Shown piece by piece: positions 12,320 to 16,988 of a stretch of DNA of 16,988 bases (its first letter is position 1; each line of letters begins with the position of its first letter). Source of the stretch: JAGLQA01 sp023135565 (GTDB taxonomy: Bacteria > Acidobacteriota > Aminicenantia > UBA2199); the NCBI GenBank assembly GCA_030639305.1, contig DAOWCY010000159.1, forward strand, positions 1 through 16,988, written 5' to 3'. The notes under the pieces are model-generated. The model was not told the origin of the DNA. It ran no database searches and worked only from the letters and a program-made list of their open reading frames with translations. The position numbers and the translations under genes were made by a program.

Positions 12320-14764
12320 TCAGTTTATCGTGAAAGCATTCGATTTGCCTGATATAACGCCCACTTTATTGACCCTGATGAAATAGGAACCCACGGTCAC
12401 TTCCGCCGGGATCGTATAATTAAAAGGAGCGCCGTTATAAGGCACGCCGGGCGCGATCACATAACTGGCCGTACCGTCAGTGCGCGCCAATTTGATTTTC
12501 ACGTCACCTGTTATGCCCGATGTTTTCCAATTTACAGGAATCTGCTGGCCCGCTGTATATGTTTCGCCCCCGGCAGGGGAGTTGACGCTTATGCAGGTCC
12601 CGGAAACCGTAAAATACCCCGAATTAGCCGCGAAAACGCCCGGTTTCTTGACCTTAATATAATAGGTTCCCGGTTCTACACCGCAGGGAATCCTATAATT
12701 AAAAGGCGAATTGTTATAAGGCGTCGCCGGGGCGATCACATAAGTCGCCGCATTATCGACCCCTTTTAATATAATTTTCACGTCTCCCGTTATCCCGGAA
12801 CAGGTCCAGATAACGCCTATCTCGCTGCCGAAATTGTAGGATTCACCTCCGGCGGGGGACGTCACAATAATCGGGCCCTCTGTTTTTGCTGAGGTTTCTT
12901 CGCTGTATTCGCTCTTCACCGTATTGGCATTGTTGGCATGGGGATCGGTCTTCGTTTTGACGGCAAAGTAATAAATTTTATCGCCTTCCAGGCCGGAAAC
13001 CACCATGGAAGAAGCCGACTTGTCGGCGGTTGACCGGTAAAAAGTATACGGCCCGCCGGGATTCGCAGCCCGGTACACCCTGTAAGCGCCGGGATCGGCG
13101 GTATAGAGGATAGGCGTCCAGGACAGTTGTATGGAAGAATGGTCTACTGCTGCTGCCGATACATTTTTAGGCGCAGTGGTCTGGGTGCCTGCCCAGCCCG
13201 GGTTAGTATTGTTAAGGAAAGTAATCACAGTACTGTCATGACTATAGAGAGTATTATAGTCGATAGCAACCACATCGAGATCAGGGAGTTCCGCGAGACC
13301 GGTAGGGAGTTCACCTTGCAGCCGGTTAGAGTCGAGCTTAAGTTCTTTCAGCGCGATCAGGTTTCCCAATTCCGGTGGTATGGCGCCTGAAAGCTGGTTG
13401 CCGCCAAGGCAGAGATAGTAAAGGGTCGTCAAATTTCCCAATTCCGGGGGGATACTACCGGAGAGTTGGTTATCACTAAGAGATAGCCCATACAGGCGGG
13501 TACGGTTTCCCAATTCCGGGGGGATGGAACCGGTAAGCTGGTTGTTATGAAGCCGGAGATACCAAAGGCGGCTCATGTTGCCCAATTCCGGGGGAATGGC
13601 GCCTGTAAGCTGATTTCCGCTAAGGATGAGATGTGTAAGGCTGCTCATGTTTCCCAATTCCGGTGGTATGGAGCCGGAAAGCTGGTTGTTATAAAGGCGG
13701 AGAGATTTAAGATTGTTCAAATTACCCAATTCCGGGGGGATGGAGCCGGTAAGCTGGTTATCGCAGAGGTAGATATCTGTAAGGCTGCTCAAATTCCCCA
13801 ATTCCGGGGGGATGGAACCGGTAAGCTGGTTATCGCCAAGTTCGAGTCTCTCAAGCAGTCCCAAATTAGCCAATTCCGGAGGGATGGAGCCGGAGAGTTG
13901 GTTGTTATAAAGGTAGAGACAACTAAGTTGGCTGAGATTGCCCAATTCCGGAGGGATGGAGCCGGAGAGTTGGTTGTTATAAAGGTAGAGACAACTAAGT
14001 TGGCTGAGATTACCCAATTCCGGGGGGATGGAGCCGGTAAGCTGGTTGCAGCCAAGTTCGAGTATCTCAAGCAGTCCCAAATTAGCCAGTCCCGGGGGGA
14101 TAGTACCGGTAAACTGGTTGCCGCAAAGCAAGAGATAGCGAAGATTCGTTAAATTCCCCAATTCCGGTGGGATGGCGCCGGTAAGCTGGTTAGAGCCAAG
14201 AGAGAGATTTTGTAGGCTGCCCAGATTGCCCAGTTCCGGGGGGATGGAGCCGGAAAGCTGGTTATCGCCAAGTTGGAGTCTCGCAAGCAGTCCCAAATTA
14301 GCCAATTCCGGGGGGATACTGCCGGATAACCGGTTCCAAAAAAAGAGGAGCGATTCAAGGTTGTTCAAATTGCCTAATTCCAGGGGAATGCTCCCGTTCA
14401 GGTCATTATAATTTAATCGAATCCTGAACACGTGGTCTGAGGTAGCAGAAATTCCATACCATGAATTTTCAGTGCCTGATAAGGCAAAACCGTCCGCTTC
14501 TAAAGGCGGAGTTTTCCAGCCTGAGTTATAACTCCAATTATCGCCGTCGGTGCTGTTATAGAGAGCAATCAGCGCTTCTCTCTCTTGTACCGGGATACTG
14601 CCGTATCCAGGCAGGGAAATTACAGTCATTATGCTGACCAGGAGCAAAAAAACCGCGCCTCTTTCCAACACACTCCTTAAAGAAACAAGTACCCTCTTTG
14701 GGGAAAAGTCGCAGCAAGTTTTCCCCAACAGGTTGTCGTAAATTTTTGAAAATAATGTTTTCAT
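12320..14764 (-). CDS. Secreted plant-type LRR protein with Fn3 and two KNH-like domains
   Basis: An 814-aa exported protein. A long basic N-terminus (1-36) precedes the hydrophobic signal (37-52). An LRR cap (about 58-122, ALIALYNSTDGDNW...WYGI) leads into about 16 repeats of 24 residues (124-507) with the GxIPPELxNL signature of plant-specific-type LRRs. A fibronectin III-like domain follows (about 530-630), then two Kre9/KNH-like domains (631-721 and 722-814), each starting SPAGGE and containing SGITGDVKI, IAP and FNY. It probably binds carbohydrate or protein on the surface; the ligand is unknown. GGAGGG before the ATG supports the start. Repeats 6 and 7 are identical in protein sequence, a sign of recent expansion. 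There is no sorting signal or membrane anchor. Confidence 0.9.
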   Translation of the reverse strand: MKTLFSKIYDNLLGKTCCDFSPKRVLVSLRSVLERGAVFLLLVSIMTVISLPGYGSIPVQEREALIALYNSTDGDNWSYNSGWKTPPLEADGFALSGTENSWYGISATSDHVFRIRLNYNDLNGSIPLELGNLNNLESLLFFWNRLSGSIPPELANLGLLARLQLGDNQLSGSIPPELGNLGSLQNLSLGSNQLTGAIPPELGNLTNLRYLLLCGNQFTGTIPPGLANLGLLEILELGCNQLTGSIPPELGNLSQLSCLYLYNNQLSGSIPPELGNLSQLSCLYLYNNQLSGSIPPELANLGLLERLELGDNQLTGSIPPELGNLSSLTDIYLCDNQLTGSIPPELGNLNNLKSLRLYNNQLSGSIPPELGNMSSLTHLILSGNQLTGAIPPELGNMSRLWYLRLHNNQLTGSIPPELGNRTRLYGLSLSDNQLSGSIPPELGNLTTLYYLCLGGNQLSGAIPPELGNLIALKELKLDSNRLQGELPTGLAELPDLDVVAIDYNTLYSHDSTVITFLNNTNPGWAGTQTTAPKNVSAAAVDHSSIQLSWTPILYTADPGAYRVYRAANPGGPYTFYRSTADKSASSMVVSGLEGDKIYYFAVKTKTDPHANNANTVKSEYSEETSAKTEGPIIVTSPAGGESYNFGSEIGVIWTCSGITGDVKIILKGVDNAATYVIAPATPYNNSPFNYRIPCGVEPGTYYIKVKKPGVFAANSGYFTVSGTCISVNSPAGGETYTAGQQIPVNWKTSGITGDVKIKLARTDGTASYVIAPGVPYNGAPFNYTIPAEVTVGSYFIRVNKVGVISGKSNAFTIN
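13871..14014 (-). repeat. Near-identical 72-bp LRR duplication
   Basis: 13871-13942 and 13943-14014 differ at a single base (G at 13940, A at 14012). They encode adjacent identical LRR units (repeats 6 and 7). Other units differ much more. Confidence 0.95.
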
Positions 14765-14825
14765 TTTGCCCTCCTTTTTACTAATTTTTCTTATGCCTCT
14801 ATTTTAAAATACGACGTGGAACCTA

Positions 14826-14895
14826 CCCCCATAGGCTGCCTCGCCGTCAGCTTCTTTTCAGGACTCCTTTTAAGAGAATCGCACCCGCATGGGGG
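14826..14895 (-). ncRNA. Candidate structured leader upstream of the LRR gene
   Basis: On the minus strand CCCCCAT (14895-14889) can pair with ATGGGGG (14832-14826) as a 7-bp closing stem around 56 bases. Inside are a GATTCT...GGAGTC stem with wobble pairs and GCTG...CAGC, giving a three-way junction. It ends 61 bases before the LRR ATG. It matches no riboswitch consensus I can recall, and the fold is by eye only. Confidence 0.3.
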
Positions 14896-15167
14896 ATAAT
14901 ATTCGTAAGAACCACTTTTCCGCTGCTGTATTTTTGCTTCCTGTTGGCTGCTATTTTCAGTACCCAACGCTATTTACTTAGCATAAATGGTGCCAAAGCG
15001 GTTATTTTCTCCAAATCCCTTTGTTGATGGGGGTATCCAGGATGCGATCAAATTCGGGAATCTTTTTTAGTGTAACATTTTGTGTCGATTTTTTTCCCGG
15101 AAATACCGGGCAGCGGTTGGATATTGCCTAAACGTGCATCTATCCAGTGATTTCGTTTTTTTTTCAA
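14896..15167. other. Long gene-free stretch between LRR gene and tRNA
   Basis: No coding frame or RNA gene is recognised. It contains a CCCGG-AAATA-CCGGG palindrome (about 15098-15112) and GTGTAACA at about 15070-15077, which resembles half of the paired palindromes further right. Confidence 0.4.
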
Positions 15168-15266
15168 GGTGTAACATATTGTTACGCCGGGAATCCCCAT
15201 ATATTCCCGAATCGGCGAAAAACGGTGATAATAAAGCATTTTCCCGGTGTAACAAAACGTTACGCC
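15168..15266. promoter_or_regulatory. Paired 21-bp palindromic sites
   Basis: GGTGTAAC-N5-GTTACGCC occurs at 15168-15188 and 15246-15266, 78 bp apart start to start. The arms are the same in both copies, while the central five bases differ (ATATT, AAAAC). A T-rich run precedes both. They look like binding sites for a dimeric regulator or ends of a small mobile element. A third half-site-like GTGTAACA lies near 15070. Confidence 0.55.
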
Positions 15267-15359
15267 TCCATGAACGGGGAGTTTTCGGCGGTTGGGGTTG
15301 ATTGGACGAAACCCCACTACGTTGAACTTTTAAAAACTGGATAGCTGCATAAAATGGAG

Positions 15360-15389
15360 TTGATAAAAGGGATACAGTCGTGGTATAAT
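15360..15389 (+). promoter_or_regulatory. Promoter of tRNA-Thr
   Basis: TTGATA (15360-15365), an 18-base spacer and TATAAT (15384-15389) with an extended -10 TGG. It lies 20 bases before the tRNA. Confidence 0.75.
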
Positions 15390-15409
15390 AGGGCTTATTT
15401 TTAAGAGGC

Positions 15410-15482
15410 GCCGATGTAGCTCAGTTGGTAGAGCATTTGATTCGTAATCAAAAGGTCAGCGGTTCGACTCCGCTCATCGGCT
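15410..15482 (+). tRNA. trnT-CGU: tRNA-Thr (anticodon CGU)
   Basis: A complete 73-nt cloverleaf. The acceptor arms GCCGATG and CATCGGC pair over 7 bp, with GCTC/GAGC D stem, TTTGA/TCAAA anticodon stem around the 7-base loop TTCGTAA, and AGCGG/CCGCT T stem with loop TTCGACT. The discriminator base is T and CCA is not encoded. It reads ACG codons. No duplicated 3' end, as would mark an integrated element, was noticed nearby. Confidence 0.97.
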
Positions 15483-15579
15483 CTTTGCCCCCCTCAAAAC
15501 CCGTATCACAACAGGATGTTATGTGTTTTTAGACTAACTGTGAGTGATTGAAACTTCGGATTCATCAACTTTACTCCTT

Positions 15580-15627
15580 ACCCTATATCGCTCACCTAAA
15601 TTGACCCTACTTTGCTCACTTAAATGA
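15580..15627. mobile_element. IS21-like terminal repeats (remnant)
   Basis: Two imperfect 24-bp tandem units, ACCCTATATCGCTCACCTAA.. and ACCCTACTTTGCTCACTTAA.., agree at 18 of 24 positions. From memory, the TTTGCTCACTTAAATTGACCC style resembles the multiple terminal repeats of IS21-family elements. No istA or istB gene is in the window, so only an end or remnant is proposed. The rest of 15483-15661 holds nothing recognised. Confidence 0.35.
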
Positions 15628-15661
15628 TACCGCCATTTCTACTACTATGAAATTACTTTTT

Positions 15662-15752
15662 GCCTCCGGCGGCCCTGCCGGGGGCCAAACTTTTGAAAAA
15701 GTTTGATCAAAACTTCTGATTATTTAAAATCAAAAGCGCTCACCCGCTGCCC
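15662..15752. repeat. Hairpin-rich intergenic repeat, fourth core copy
   Basis: The 33-bp core (15662-15694) is identical to those at 887 and 3267. The AT palindromes follow with a few changes, then GCGCTCACCCGCTG and a short CCCC-TAC-CGGGG stem. No gene flanks it closely. Confidence 0.88.
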
Positions 15753-15876
15753 CTACCGGGGGTTATTTCATCGTTTCCGGGCGAGGCGCGCATCATGAAG
15801 AATCTACCTGGAAAAGAAAAAAGGGCACCCTAAGCTTTTTTAAGAGGTATTTGACATGTAGAGTGGGTGGATTACT

Positions 15877-16104
15877 TTATCTGAGCGCTATAGGGCCTCT
15901 ACCCTTCTGCCGGAGGCCCTTTGATCGCGCTTCCGGTTGAATTAAGCGGCCATTATTAATCGTAAACTCTTCCGATTTTCCATATGTTAGACCCGGTTTT
16001 TTGACCTTGACAAAATAGCTGCCCGGGGTGACGCAATAATTGCCGCTGCAGCGGTTGAAAACGGCCTTTCCCTTGCAACCGCCAGGGCCAAACACTTCAA
16101 ACAT
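15877..16104 (-). pseudogene. Decayed fragment of a KNH-like surface domain
   Basis: The middle of this 75-codon frame (FNRCSGNYCVTPGSYFVKVK then KPG..YGKSEEFTIN) aligns with the end of the KNH-like domains of the LRR protein (FNYRIPCGVEPGTYYIKVKK and VTVGSYFIRVNK...SGKSNAFTIN). The beginning of the domain (SPAGGE) is absent, the first residues are unlike it, and extra residues follow the natural FTIN end. An 8-bp stem (15892-15899 with 15913-15920) lies in that tail. It appears to be a leftover C-terminus of a lost paralogue. Confidence 0.65.
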
Positions 16105-16129
16105 ATAAAAGAATTAGACCTGATGATTT

Positions 16130-16213
16130 TCAAACCGTAAAATACGTATCGCCATTTTTGTAATACTTAAGCTGCCCCAGGATACTTTCTCCGTCCAGGT
16201 CTTCAACTCTCTC
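16130..16213 (-). other. In-frame open segment after the AAA-like gene stop
   Basis: Directly after the TGA at 16216-16214 the same frame stays open for 27 codons (ending ..YYKNGDTYFTV) to a second TGA. It has no start codon. It may be a remnant of a gene joined to the KNH fragment, or chance. Confidence 0.2.
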
Positions 16214-16988
16214 TCAACATCCCACCATGATTATCTTTTTATTATTATAGGTGATCTCTTTTTTGTAGAGTTTCTTTTCCCAATCACCTTTGCCGGGGTC
16301 GAAAAGTATCAGGTAGCCCCGGTTTAATCCTAACCGGTCTAAATAACGGTCTAATTGTTTTTTTGCTTTCTCAAGCGATTTTTTGCCGCGGTTTATCTTT
16401 AATTCCATGGCCGTGCGCTGCTTATGGAATTTCACCAGCAGGTCGATGCGTCCGTTTCCCACTGCCATCTCACGGACGATTTCACCGCCGGCATTCACCA
16501 GCCGCTGCAAAAACGCCATTAACAGCAGGTGATGCGCCGATTCCTTAAAAGCGAAACGTTCCAGCCAGGATTCGGCGTTTTCGCTGTAAAATTCCTGGAA
16601 AGCGGTTAATACCTTTTCCATGTCCAATTCATTTTTTTCGTTAATAAACCAGGGTGTTTGGATTTCTTTGGGGATGGATTCCTGTATGGTGGAGGCCATG
16701 ACGCGGGGGATAATCTCTGCGTAGATGGGATTTGCAATCTCCAGCGGAGATGATTGCGACACGATTCCCAGGTCCCGGACATAGAGAATATCATCGTCCA
16801 AAACATCGTAAGGGAGATTATCGCCGTTTACAATAGCCTGCACGATGCGTTTGACCCTTTCTTCCCGCAGCTTATCCACCAGGCTGTCTAAGTGAGTATC
16901 CCGGCGCAGGATCAATTCTTGTTTGGCCCGGGACAGCAGTTCCAGGGTAATAGGCCGGGTATAATCTTCCCGCAGTATTTTGGAAACC
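16214..16988 (-). CDS. C-terminal part of an AAA-like ATPase with PD-(D/E)XK nuclease domain
   Basis: The frame is open to the window edge, so the N-terminus (the expected AAA-like P-loop domain) lies outside; 257 codons plus stop are present. The visible region has the linker RRDTHLDSLVDKLREERVKR and a helical domain with a DMEKVLTAFQEFYSENAESW motif. The nuclease-like domain contains GNGRIDLLV and AMELKI, giving the D...ExK catalytic set, followed by a KQLDRYLDRLG helix and GYLILFD. These proteins are frequent and multi-copy in Aminicenantes-like and Bacteroidetes genomes; their function is unclear, with nucleic-acid cleavage coupled to ATP hydrolysis being inference. A TTG at 16915 is an internal codon, not the start. 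Confidence 0.85.
   Translation of the reverse strand, partial: VSKILREDYTRPITLELLSRAKQELILRRDTHLDSLVDKLREERVKRIVQAIVNGDNLPYDVLDDDILYVRDLGIVSQSSPLEIANPIYAEIIPRVMASTIQESIPKEIQTPWFINEKNELDMEKVLTAFQEFYSENAESWLERFAFKESAHHLLLMAFLQRLVNAGGEIVREMAVGNGRIDLLVKFHKQRTAMELKINRGKKSLEKAKKQLDRYLDRLGLNRGYLILFDPGKGDWEKKLYKKEITYNNKKIIMVGC

Noticed and set aside
13547..14152. 201-codon plus-strand frame across the LRR gene
   Set aside because: It is the periodic antisense shadow of the 72-bp LRR repeats.
15048..15317. Minus-strand 89-codon frame with repeated CYT motifs
   Set aside because: The repeats (VTFCYT, VTICYT, DTKCYT) are translations of the GGTGTAAC palindromes and T-runs. There is no Shine-Dalgarno and the composition is odd, so it is treated as non-coding.
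15410..15482. tRNA gene as attachment site of an integrated island
   Set aside because: No integrase gene and no duplicated tRNA 3' end were seen in the window.

Overview
The window looks like a chromosomal segment of a Gram-negative-type bacterium of moderate GC. Exported lipoproteins, a small predicted outer-membrane protein, a DUF1573 protein, a plant-type LRR surface protein with KNH-like domains and an AAA-like/PD-(D/E)XK protein together resemble Candidatus Aminicenantes (Acidobacteriota relatives). That assignment is inference from gene style; no marker gene settles it.

Layout. 1-861: a small unrecognised minus-strand ORF, then an ArsR-type repressor whose consensus promoter encloses a perfect 20-bp palindrome. 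887-1240: a hairpin-rich repeat block with a 103-bp unit repeated three times. 1261-4682: an ArsP_1/UPF0718 permease, an AhpD-like protein, a CPKC mini-thioredoxin, an exported CxxC thioredoxin-like protein and CcdA. With the repressor these look like a metal(loid)- or thiol-responsive efflux plus trans-envelope thiol-redox module. 4711-6540: a DUF1573 exported protein with its own promoter, and a beta-hydroxyacid dehydrogenase. 6737-8537 (minus): a small zinc-ribbon protein and a beta-CASP metallo-beta-lactamase RNase. 8718-12176 (plus): an outer-membrane-like protein with a strong terminator, a lipoprotein alpha/beta hydrolase followed without a gap by a propeller-like exported protein, and YraN. 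12320-14764 (minus): an 814-aa LRR-Fn3-KNH-KNH surface protein. 14765-16213: a long non-coding stretch with palindromes, tRNA-Thr(CGU), IS21-like end repeats, a hairpin repeat and a decayed KNH fragment. 16214-16988 (minus): the C-terminal part of an AAA-like protein that runs off the window.

Two themes cut across the genes. First, a family of intergenic repeats built from short hairpins sits between many genes, always near stop codons. Their stems show compensatory changes, and in places they supply stop codons, C-terminal residues or a ribosome-binding site to neighbouring genes. Second, several transcription units have near-consensus promoters whose -10 box lies only 5-17 bases before the start codon, with no Shine-Dalgarno. 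This suggests leaderless first genes, while most downstream operon genes carry ordinary Shine-Dalgarno sequences.
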